A program made the position numbers and the translations under genes. Below, piece by piece: positions 16,831 to 23,901 of a DNA stretch of 57,002 bases (its first letter is position 1; each line of letters opens with the position of its first letter). Source of the stretch: Klenkia terrae (GTDB taxonomy: Bacteria; Actinomycetota; Actinomycetes; Mycobacteriales; Geodermatophilaceae); assembly GCF_900491935.1 (NCBI RefSeq), contig NZ_UEXK01000004.1, forward strand, positions 2,072,865 to 2,129,866, in the 5' to 3' direction. Below the pieces are notes generated by a model. It was not told the DNA's origin and did no database searches. It saw only the letters and a program-made list of their open reading frames with translations.

Positions 16831-18122
16831 CGGAGGGCCTCCTGCAGGGGTGCGGTGCGGTCGGTGGTCGGGAGGGCATCCAGCACCCGGTGGGCACGGG
16901 CGGTCGCCGCGGTCCACAGCGGTCGCAGCACGTCGACCCGGTCGTCGGGGGCCCCGGCGGCCAGCAGCTCGGTGTGCAGCGGGCGGGCCGTCCGGCCCTC
17001 GAGCCCGAGCAGCCGGGCGACGAGGGCCGCCTGTGCGCTGAAGACCGGGAACTGCGCGCCGCGCGGGCTCGCCAGCCCGACCGTGTAGAGCCGGGAGGTC
17101 CCGACCGGCACGACCATGCCGCCGACCCGCAGCGGCACCCCGCCGGACCAGGTGAGCTGCTCCGGGGCCAGGAACGGCAGGCTGACCCGGAAGCCGGTCG
17201 CCCACAGCACGGTGTCGAACTCCGCCGAGGTGTCGTCGGCGAAGAAGACCTCCCGGCCGGAGACGTCCACGACGCCGGGCCGGGCGGTGATCCGGCCGTG
17301 CTGCAGCCAGTACAGCAACAGGTCGTTGACCACCGGCAGCTGCTGGTTCAGGTTCCGGGTGACCGGCTCCTGCAGGCCCGGGTAGTCCGACGGGCTGCCC
17401 ACCGAGATCCGCACCAGGGCCCGCTGCACACGCTCGGCCGCCCAGCCGGGCAGCTTGGCCAGGAACGGGAGCTGGTTGCGGCCGCGGCCGAAGAAGGTCT
17501 TGGGCTGGAACACCTGGCCGTGCCGCATCGCGATCGAGACGTCCAGCCGGGCGTTGGCGGCGTCCACGGCCAGGTCGCAGCCGCTGTTGCCGGCCCCGAC
17601 GACCAGCACGCGGGTGCCCTCGACGTCGGCGACCGACCGGTACTGCGAGGAGTGCAGCGACCGGCCGGTGAAGTCCGCGGCCATCGCGGGCAGCCTGGCG
17701 TCCCAGTGGTGGCCGTTGGCGACGACGACGGCGTCGAAGTGCTCGGTCCCCGACCCCGTGGTGACGTCCCAGCCGGAGACGCCGTCGTCCGGGCTGGTGA
17801 CGGCGGTGACCTCGGTGCCGAACCGGACGTGTGCGAGCAGGTCGTGCTCGGCGGCGAAGGCGTCCAGGTAGTCGATCACCTGCTCACGGCTGGGGAAGAG
17901 CGGGTAGTGCGCGGGCATCGGGACGCCGTCGAAGCAGGAGACGTCCCGCGGGGTGATCAGGTGCAGCGCCTCGTAGTCGGTGTGCCAGTGCCCACCAGCC
18001 CGGTCGCTGCGGTCGTGGGCCACCACGTCGTGCCCGGCGTCGCGGAGGACGCGGACGGCCTCCAGGCCGGCGGCCCCGGCGCCGATCACGCAGATGCGCT
18101 GCGCGGTGGTGCTGCTGGGCAT
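16827..18122 (-). CDS. flavin-containing monooxygenase
   Basis: Class B flavoprotein monooxygenase of 431 residues. It has an N-terminal FAD fold (VIGAGAAGLEAV), the FMO-type fingerprint FTGRSLHSSQY and a second Rossmann motif for NADPH (VVGAGNSGCDLA). The later LWATGFRVSLPFL is the ATGF segment typical of this family. It would hydroxylate, N-oxidise or Baeyer-Villiger oxidise an unknown substrate with O2 and NADPH. The ATG at 18122 is preferred over an upstream start that would add 31 residues before the FAD motif. First gene of the FMO-SDR pair, downstream of the LysR regulator on the same strand. Confidence 0.88.
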   Translation of the reverse strand: MPSSTTAQRICVIGAGAAGLEAVRVLRDAGHDVVAHDRSDRAGGHWHTDYEALHLITPRDVSCFDGVPMPAHYPLFPSREQVIDYLDAFAAEHDLLAHVRFGTEVTAVTSPDDGVSGWDVTTGSGTEHFDAVVVANGHHWDARLPAMAADFTGRSLHSSQYRSVADVEGTRVLVVGAGNSGCDLAVDAANARLDVSIAMRHGQVFQPKTFFGRGRNQLPFLAKLPGWAAERVQRALVRISVGSPSDYPGLQEPVTRNLNQQLPVVNDLLLYWLQHGRITARPGVVDVSGREVFFADDTSAEFDTVLWATGFRVSLPFLAPEQLTWSGGVPLRVGGMVVPVGTSRLYTVGLASPRGAQFPVFSAQAALVARLLGLEGRTARPLHTELLAAGAPDDRVDVLRPLWTAATARAHRVLDALPTTDRTAPLQEALR

Positions 18123-18218
18123 CGGGTCCTCCCCGCCGGCCACGGTGGTCGGTCGGGAGCAGTCTCCCGGGGGCCGGGCCGCGGTGTGAAGATCCACTTC
18201 CCGACGCCAGCTCAAGGC

Positions 18219-19160
18219 TCAGCCTCTGGCCGGACCGCCGTCCGCTGCCTGCTGCAGCGCCTGGGTGTGGGTGTGCGCCAGGTCCATGAACACCCTGGTG
18301 GCGGGGCTGAGCACGCCCCCGGTGCGGGTGATGAAGGCGAACCGCTCGACCACGGGTGGGTCCAGCGGCACCCAGTGCAACCGGCCGGGGTACCCGGGCC
18401 AGCGGGTGACCAGGTAGGACACCAGCGAGTCGCCGAGACCGTGCGAGGCCAGCTCCACGGCGGCGGTCTGGAACTCGACCTCGATCTGCGGCCGGAGCGT
18501 CACCCTGGCCTCCCGCGCCCGGTCGGTGAGCACCCGGCGCAGCGGGTCCTCGGCACCCCAGCGGGCCTCGGACAGGATGAGCGGGGCGTCCGCGAGCTGC
18601 TCGATGGTGACCGGCCCCCGGGTCCGGTCGCCGTCGGTGCTCACGTAGACGACCGAGTCGACGAGCACCGGGGGACCGACGTCCAGACCGCGGTCGTCGA
18701 CCGGCAGCTGGACCAACCCGGCCTCGAGTTCGCCCGCGCGCACCTGTGCGGCCACCTCGGAGCTGTTCAGCCCCACGACCCGGGTGACGACACCGGGGTA
18801 CCGCGACCGGAAGTCGCTGATCAGTGCACTGAGCAGGTAGAGGTGCGCGCTGGAGAAGGTGCCGAAGCTGACCGTGCCGCCCGACATCTCGCGGACGTGC
18901 CGGGCGCTCTCGGTGAGCGCGGTGGCGTCGGCCAGCGTGCGCCGGGCCGCGGGCAGCAGGGCCCGGCCGGCCTCGGTGAGCTGCAGCCGTCGGTTGGTGC
19001 GGACGAACAAGGTCACGCCGAGGGTGTGCTCGAGCCGCCGGACCTGCTCGGACAGGCTGGGCTGGGCGACGTGCGTGGCCTCGGCAGCGGCCACGAAGGA
19101 ACCGTGCTCGACCGCGGCGACGAAGTAGGCGAGCTGCTGGAGGGTCGGCAGCTGGGCCAC
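18219..19160 (-). CDS. LysR family transcriptional regulator
   Basis: LTTR of 313 residues. The N-terminal winged helix is canonical (LQQLAYFVAAVEHGSFVAAAEATHVAQPSLSEQVRRLEHTLGVTLFVR), followed by a linker helix and a PBP-type effector domain from about residue 92 (GTVSFGTFSSAHLYLLSALISDFRSRYPGV). GTG start at 19160. It lies 96 bp upstream of the FMO-SDR genes on the same strand, so those are its most likely targets. The arrangement is tandem rather than the usual divergent one. The effector is unknown. The upstream gap contains a parS-like palindrome. Confidence 0.9.
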   Translation of the reverse strand: MAQLPTLQQLAYFVAAVEHGSFVAAAEATHVAQPSLSEQVRRLEHTLGVTLFVRTNRRLQLTEAGRALLPAARRTLADATALTESARHVREMSGGTVSFGTFSSAHLYLLSALISDFRSRYPGVVTRVVGLNSSEVAAQVRAGELEAGLVQLPVDDRGLDVGPPVLVDSVVYVSTDGDRTRGPVTIEQLADAPLILSEARWGAEDPLRRVLTDRAREARVTLRPQIEVEFQTAAVELASHGLGDSLVSYLVTRWPGYPGRLHWVPLDPPVVERFAFITRTGGVLSPATRVFMDLAHTHTQALQQAADGGPARG

Positions 19161-19181
19161 CCGCGCAGGCTACCGGCGCCG

Positions 19182-19195
19182 GTTCCACGTGGAAC
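19182..19195. other. parS-like palindrome (copy 1)
   Basis: Perfect 14-bp palindrome GTTCCACGTGGAAC, located between the lysR start and the dctA terminator. It resembles the ParB-binding parS consensus GTTTCACGTGAAAC with symmetric changes. The same 14-mer recurs at 47994 and 56506, and with one mismatch at 33419. Confidence 0.6.
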
Positions 19196-19234
19196 GACAC
19201 CGGCCCACCCCGCGGACGGGGTGGGCCGGTGTCG
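19195..19234 (-). terminator. strong hairpin downstream of dctA
   Basis: A perfect 17-bp stem (19195-19211 with 19218-19234, arms starting CGACACCGG) closes a 6-nt loop, 15 bp after the dctA stop. It is a convincing intrinsic-type terminator for dctA. Confidence 0.75.
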
Positions 19235-19248
19235 TCGGTGAGCGGAGG

Positions 19249-20631
19249 TCAGCTGGACGCGCGCTGCGCCAGCTCGGGCTCGGCGTCGGCGGACGGGCCG
19301 TGGCCGTCGTCGAGCATCGTGGTCTCGTCGAAGGGCCGGTCGCCGGCCAGCACGGCCTTCATCTGCTCGCGGTCCAGCTCGTGGGTCCAGGTGGCCACCA
19401 GCATGCAGGCGATCGCGTTGCCGGAGAAGTTGGTGACCGCGCGGGCCTCGGACATGAAGCGGTCGATGCCGACGATGAGGCCGACGCCGTCCAGCAGCTC
19501 GGGGCGGTGGGACTGCAGGCCGCCGGCCAGCGTGGCCAGCCCGGCGCCGGAGACGCCCGCCGCACCCTTCGAGGCGATGATCATGAACACCAGCAGGCTG
19601 ATCTGCTCGGGCAGGCTCAGCGGGTCGCCGAGCGCCTCGCCGATGAACAGCGACGCCATCGTCAGGTAGATCGCGGTGCCGTCGAGGTTGAACGAGTACC
19701 CGGTCGGGACGACGATGCCGGCGACGGGCTTGCTCACGCCGACGTGCTCCATCTTGGCGATCAGCCGGGGCAGCGCGGTCTCCGAGGACGAGGAGGAGAC
19801 GATCAGCAGGTACTCCCGCGCCAGGTACTTGAGGAACGTGAAGACGTTGATCCCCACGACCATCCGCAGGATGGTGCCGAGGAAGACGAAGACGAAGACC
19901 GCGCAGGTCAGGTAGAAGCCCAGCATCAGGATGCCCAGGCTCTTGAGGGCGTCGACGCCGGTGGCGCCGACGACCGCGGCGATGGCGCCGAAGGCACCGA
20001 TCGGGGCGACCCACATGATCATCGCCAGGATGCGGAAGACCAGCTTCTGCAGGTGGCCGATCCCGGTGAGGATCGGGGCGCCGGCCCGGCCCATGGCCTG
20101 CAGCGCGAAGCCCACCAGCAGCGCGATCAGCAGCGCCTGCAGCACCGACCCGCTGGTCAGCGAGGAGAGCAGGGTGGTCGGGATCAGCGACAGGATGAAC
20201 CCGGTCGTGCCCTCCGGGGCCTCCTCGGCCGACTCGGCGAGCAGGTCGGCACCGGCGCCGCGCACCTCGTCGGTCAGCTGCAGCCCGTCACCCGGGTGCA
20301 GGATGTTGCCCACGACCAGGCCGATGGCCAGCGCCACCGTCGACATCGCGATGAAGTAGCCCAGCGCCAGGCCGCCGATCCGGCCGACCTGCGCCGCCTG
20401 CCGGATGGCCCCGATGCCCAGCACGATCGTGCAGAAGATGACCGGCGCGATGATCATCTTGATCAGGCCGACGAACGCGGTGCCCAGCCACTTGAGGCTG
20501 ACGCCGAACTCGGGGAAGACCAGCCCGACGACGATGCCGGCGACGACCGCGGCGATCACCGCGATGTAGAGCCAGTGCGTCTTGTCCCGCTTCTGGCGGG
20601 GTGCGCCGTCGAGGGGTGTCTGCTGTGCCAT
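19249..20631 (-). CDS. dctA: dicarboxylate/cation symporter, DctA type
   Basis: Secondary transporter of 460 residues of the dicarboxylate/amino acid:cation symporter family (DAACS). The Ser-rich re-entrant loop VSSSSSETALPRL, the PTGYSFNLDGTAIYLTMA segment and the SKGAAGVSGAG stretch are all present, as is the later RFMSEARAVTNFSGNAIA. These match DctA-type C4-dicarboxylate (succinate, fumarate, malate) uptake more than glutamate carriers; specificity remains an inference. Divergent from a DcuS/DcuR-type two-component system across a 180-bp gap with palindromes, so it is probably the main target of that system. A strong hairpin follows the stop. Confidence 0.88.
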   Translation of the reverse strand: MAQQTPLDGAPRQKRDKTHWLYIAVIAAVVAGIVVGLVFPEFGVSLKWLGTAFVGLIKMIIAPVIFCTIVLGIGAIRQAAQVGRIGGLALGYFIAMSTVALAIGLVVGNILHPGDGLQLTDEVRGAGADLLAESAEEAPEGTTGFILSLIPTTLLSSLTSGSVLQALLIALLVGFALQAMGRAGAPILTGIGHLQKLVFRILAMIMWVAPIGAFGAIAAVVGATGVDALKSLGILMLGFYLTCAVFVFVFLGTILRMVVGINVFTFLKYLAREYLLIVSSSSSETALPRLIAKMEHVGVSKPVAGIVVPTGYSFNLDGTAIYLTMASLFIGEALGDPLSLPEQISLLVFMIIASKGAAGVSGAGLATLAGGLQSHRPELLDGVGLIVGIDRFMSEARAVTNFSGNAIACMLVATWTHELDREQMKAVLAGDRPFDETTMLDDGHGPSADAEPELAQRASS

Positions 20632-20711
20632 GGACTGCTCCTGTGGAGTCGGTGGCGGGCGATCGGTGGACCGGTCCGTCGGTGGGGCTGGGGTCGCCTC
20701 TCACCGGCGAC

Positions 20712-20746
20712 GGTCACAGACTCCCCGATTCCGTGACCCGGGTCAC
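20712..20746. promoter_or_regulatory. candidate DcuR-type operator between dctA and sensor kinase
   Basis: The 180-bp divergent gap contains a perfect 14-bp palindrome GTGACCCGGGTCAC at 20733-20746. A further half site GGTCAC at 20712-20717 pairs with GTGACC 16 bp away. Three related half sites in a shared promoter region suit a regulator acting on both dctA and the dcuSR-like genes. Confidence 0.45.
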
Positions 20747-20811
20747 CCTTGCGTTCATTGCGTGCACGGTGCCCGCACCGCGTGGACCGCGTGACGCGGC
20801 ACACTCACCCC

Positions 20812-22464
20812 GTGCGCAGCCCCGTCCTCCCCACCCGGCGACCGCCCGGCGGCACCGCCCGGGGCCGCCGGCGGGAGGGCGGCAGCCTGGCCCGCCAGCT
20901 GCTGGCCCTGCAGGCGCTGGTCCTGCTGGTCGTGGTGGCGGCGCTGGGCTGGGTGGCCGTCGACCGGGCCCGGGCCGCCGTCGAGGACCGCGCCGGCAAC
21001 CAGTCCCGGAGCATCGCCGAGACGATCGCGGACTCACCGCTGGTCCGGGAGGCGGTCGTCGGCACCGACCCGACGGCGGTGCTGCAGCCCTACGTCGAGC
21101 AGGTGCGGGCCGACACCGACACCTCCTTCATCACCGTGATGGCCCTGGACCGCACCCGGTTCACCCACCCCGACCCCGACCAGATCGGCCAGCCGTTCGT
21201 CGGCACCATCGCCCCCGCCCTCGCGGGTCGGGCCTTCACCGAGACCTACACCGGCACGCTGGGCCCCTCGGTCCGCACGGTCGCCCCGATCTTCGCCACC
21301 GGGAGCAGCACCCAGGTCGTCGCCCTGGTCAGCGTGGGCATCACGGTGGCGGCCATCGGGGACGACGTCGCCGCCGCCCTGCCCGGGGTCCTCGGCGTCG
21401 CGGCCGCGGTGCTGGGGGTCGGGGCGCTGGGCAGCTGGCTGATCAGCCGTCGGCTGCGCCGGCAGACCCACGGCCTGGGCGCGGCCCCGCTGGCCCGGAT
21501 GCTCGAGTACTACGACGCGGTGCTGCACGCCGTCCGGGAGGGCCTGCTCCTGCTGGACGGCGACCGGACCGTCCAGCTGGTCAACGACGAGGCCCGCCGG
21601 CTGCTGGACCTGCACGGCGACGTCACCGGCAAGCGGGTCGACGAGCTGGGGCTCTCGCCCGAGCTGGTCGCCACCCTGTCCCAGCAGCGGCTGGCCGTCG
21701 ACGAGGTGCACGTGACCGGCTCCCGGGTGCTGGTGGTCAACCAGGCACCCGCGACGCCGGCCGGGGGATCGGTCGGCGCCGTCGTCACGCTGCGGGACCA
21801 CACCGACCTGCAGGCGCTGACCGGCGAGCTGGACAGCGTGCGGGCCTTCGCCGAGTCGCTGCGCGCCCAGGCGCACGAGGCGGCCAACCGGCTGCACACC
21901 ACCGTCTCCCTCGTCGAGCTGGGCCGCAGCGCCGACGCCGTCGAGTTCGCCACCGCCGAGCTCGCGCTGGCCCAGCAGCTCACCGACCGGGTGGTCGGCG
22001 CCGTCGAGGAACCCGTGCTGGCGGCGCTGCTGCTGGGCAAGGCGGCCACCGCCCACGAGCGCGGGGTCACCCTGGAGGTCGACCCGTCCTCGTCGGTGGG
22101 CAGCACCGGGATCCCGGGCGGGGACCTGGTGACCATCGTGGGCAACCTGCTGGACAACGCCATCGACGCCGCGCTGGCCGGGGACCCGCCGCGCGAGGTG
22201 CAGCTGGCGCTGTGGGAGGCCGACGGGCGGCTGGAGCTGCGGGTCGAGGACACCGGCCCCGGCGTCCCGGACCCCGACGCGGTGTTCCGGCGCGGCTGGA
22301 GCACCAAGGCCGACGGACCGCGCGGGAACGGCCGCGGGCTGGGCCTGGCGCTGGTCGCGCAGGCGGTCAAGCGCAACGGCGGCACCGTGTCGGTGCGCCC
22401 GGGCCCGGGCGCGGAGTTCCGGGTCTCCCTGCCGCTGCGCAGCCCGGCCGGGGCGACCCGGTGA
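20812..22464 (+). CDS. sensor histidine kinase, DcuS/CitA family
   Basis: Membrane histidine kinase of about 550 residues. TM1 is near 30-50, an extracytoplasmic sensor domain of ~135 residues follows, TM2 is near 190-215, and a PAS domain (MLEYYDAVLHAVREGLLLLD) leads into the kinase. The phospho-acceptor is His355 in RAQAHEAANRLHT, the sequence typical of DcuS/CitA/DctS kinases. The ATPase has NLLDNAIDAAL and DTGPGVPD. It should sense a carboxylate such as C4-dicarboxylate or citrate (family inference supported by the adjacent dctA). GTG 20812 is chosen; GTG 20791 is also possible. No clear SD is seen. The stop overlaps the regulator start. Confidence 0.87.
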   Translation: MRSPVLPTRRPPGGTARGRRREGGSLARQLLALQALVLLVVVAALGWVAVDRARAAVEDRAGNQSRSIAETIADSPLVREAVVGTDPTAVLQPYVEQVRADTDTSFITVMALDRTRFTHPDPDQIGQPFVGTIAPALAGRAFTETYTGTLGPSVRTVAPIFATGSSTQVVALVSVGITVAAIGDDVAAALPGVLGVAAAVLGVGALGSWLISRRLRRQTHGLGAAPLARMLEYYDAVLHAVREGLLLLDGDRTVQLVNDEARRLLDLHGDVTGKRVDELGLSPELVATLSQQRLAVDEVHVTGSRVLVVNQAPATPAGGSVGAVVTLRDHTDLQALTGELDSVRAFAESLRAQAHEAANRLHTTVSLVELGRSADAVEFATAELALAQQLTDRVVGAVEEPVLAALLLGKAATAHERGVTLEVDPSSSVGSTGIPGGDLVTIVGNLLDNAIDAALAGDPPREVQLALWEADGRLELRVEDTGPGVPDPDAVFRRGWSTKADGPRGNGRGLGLALVAQAVKRNGGTVSVRPGPGAEFRVSLPLRSPAGATR

Positions 22465-23144
22465 ACGACCTGCGGGTGCTCGTCGTCGAGGACGAACCGG
22501 TCGCCGCGCAGGCGCACCGGGCCTACGTCGACCGGACGCCGGGGTTCACCGCCGTCGCCGTCGCCGGCACCGGCGCCGCGGCCTGGGACGCGCTGGGCCG
22601 GCTGCCGGTGGACCTGGTGATGCTGGACATGAACCTGCCCGACACCCACGGCGTCGAGCTGGTCCGCCGGTTGCGGGCCGCCGGCCGGGACGTCGACGTC
22701 CTCGCGGTCACCTCGGCCCGGGAGCTGTCCACGGTGCGCGCGGCCGTGGCCCAGGGCGTCGTGGGCTACCTGCTCAAGCCCTTCACCTACGCCGCGCTGC
22801 GCGACCGGCTGGCCGCCTACGCCGACTACCGGGCCCAGCTGCGCGCCGAGGGCGACATCGCCGGACAGGACGCCGTCGACCGGGTGCTGGAGGCCGCCCG
22901 CCCGAGCCGGCCGGCCCCGCTGCCCAAGGGCATGGGTCGGGAGACCCTGGACGCGGTGGTCGCCGCCGTCCGGGCCGGGGACGGGCTGTCCGCCGCCGAG
23001 ACCGCCGCCCTGATCGGCGCCTCGCGGATCACCGCCCGGCGCTACCTCGAGCACCTGGCCGAGTCCGGCCTGGTCGCCCGCACCCCCCGCTACGGCGGCA
23101 CCGGCCGCCCGGAGCTGGAGTACCGCTGGCGGTCGGAGGGCTGA
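22461..23144 (+). CDS. response regulator, DcuR/CitB family
   Basis: Response regulator of 227 residues paired with the preceding kinase; its GTG overlaps the kinase stop (GTGA). The receiver shows E10/D11, phospho-acceptor D56 (VMLDMNLPD), T84/S85 and K106 (LLKPF). The output domain has the family's PLPKGMGRETLDAV linker and a helix-turn-helix SAAETAALIGASRITARRYLEHL, typical of CitB/DcuR/MalR rather than OmpR or NarL. Expected to activate dctA when carboxylate is present. A 10-bp-stem hairpin overlaps its stop codon. Confidence 0.88.
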   Translation: MNDLRVLVVEDEPVAAQAHRAYVDRTPGFTAVAVAGTGAAAWDALGRLPVDLVMLDMNLPDTHGVELVRRLRAAGRDVDVLAVTSARELSTVRAAVAQGVVGYLLKPFTYAALRDRLAAYADYRAQLRAEGDIAGQDAVDRVLEAARPSRPAPLPKGMGRETLDAVVAAVRAGDGLSAAETAALIGASRITARRYLEHLAESGLVARTPRYGGTGRPELEYRWRSEG

Positions 23145-23166
23145 CGTACGCCGCCGGGCGTACGTC
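23143..23166 (+). terminator. hairpin at end of response regulator gene
   Basis: GACGTACGCC (23143-23152) and GGCGTACGTC (23157-23166) form a perfect 10-bp stem with a 4-nt loop. The stem begins within the TGA stop codon of the DcuR-type gene. Confidence 0.65.
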
Positions 23167-23229
23167 GCCGGCGGGGGCTGCACCCGGGGGGTGATGCGCC
23201 CGGGTACCCCCGTGCGGTGAGGTGGAGGG

Positions 23230-23901
23230 GTGAGCGAGCTGCTGTCCGAGGACCGACCGACCACCCTGGCCGAGGCCGCCCGGCTGATCCGCGGCCCCGG
23301 CAGCGAGCTGCGCCGGTTCCTCTCGGTCTACTACTTCGGCCTGCAGGAGATGCTGACCAAGGTCGAGATCCTCCGCGAGGAGCTGCGGCTGGAGGACGAC
23401 GACTGCCCCATCGAGCACGTCGGGTCCCGGCTGAAGTCCTTCGAGAGCCTGACCGCCAAGGTCGCCCGCAAGGGCCTGCCGCTGGAGCTGGACGCCGTCC
23501 GGGAGTCCGTGCTCGACGTCGCCGGCATCCGGGTGGTCTGCAGCTTCGTCTCCGACGTCTACCTCGTCGCCGACATGCTCACCCGGCAGCCCGACGTGGA
23601 GGTGCTGGAGACCAAGGACTACATCGCCGTCCCCAAGGCCAACGGCTACAAGAGCCTGCACCTGATCGTGCGGACGCCGGTGCACCTGTCGACCGGCCCG
23701 GTGTGGGTGCCGGTCGAGCTGCAGCTGCGCACCGTGGCGATGGACTCCTGGGCCAGCCTGGAGCACAAGGTGTTCTACAAGTGGGATCGCGACGTGCCGG
23801 CCGAGCTCCGCGCGGAGCTGCTGGAGGCCGCGCACATCGCCGACCGCCTGGACGCCACGATGCAGCGCCTGCACCGCGAGGTCCGGGCCACCGCCCCCTG
23901 A
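23230..23901 (+). CDS. small alarmone synthetase (RelA/SpoT synthetase domain)
   Basis: Single-domain (p)ppGpp synthetase of 223 residues, similar in size to RelQ/YjbM-type small alarmone synthetases. The RelA_SpoT synthetase core is visible: LDVAGIRVVCSFVSDVYLVADML, DYIAVPKANGYKSLHLIV and VELQLRTVAMDSWASLEHKVFYK. No HD hydrolase domain and no TGS/ACT domains are present, so hydrolysis must come from the long Rel protein elsewhere. Start GTG 23230. Its TGA and the convergent MMPL stop directly abut as TGATCA. Likely role is stress-dependent pppGpp/ppGpp/pGpp synthesis. Confidence 0.87.
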   Translation: MSELLSEDRPTTLAEAARLIRGPGSELRRFLSVYYFGLQEMLTKVEILREELRLEDDDCPIEHVGSRLKSFESLTAKVARKGLPLELDAVRESVLDVAGIRVVCSFVSDVYLVADMLTRQPDVEVLETKDYIAVPKANGYKSLHLIVRTPVHLSTGPVWVPVELQLRTVAMDSWASLEHKVFYKWDRDVPAELRAELLEAAHIADRLDATMQRLHREVRATAP

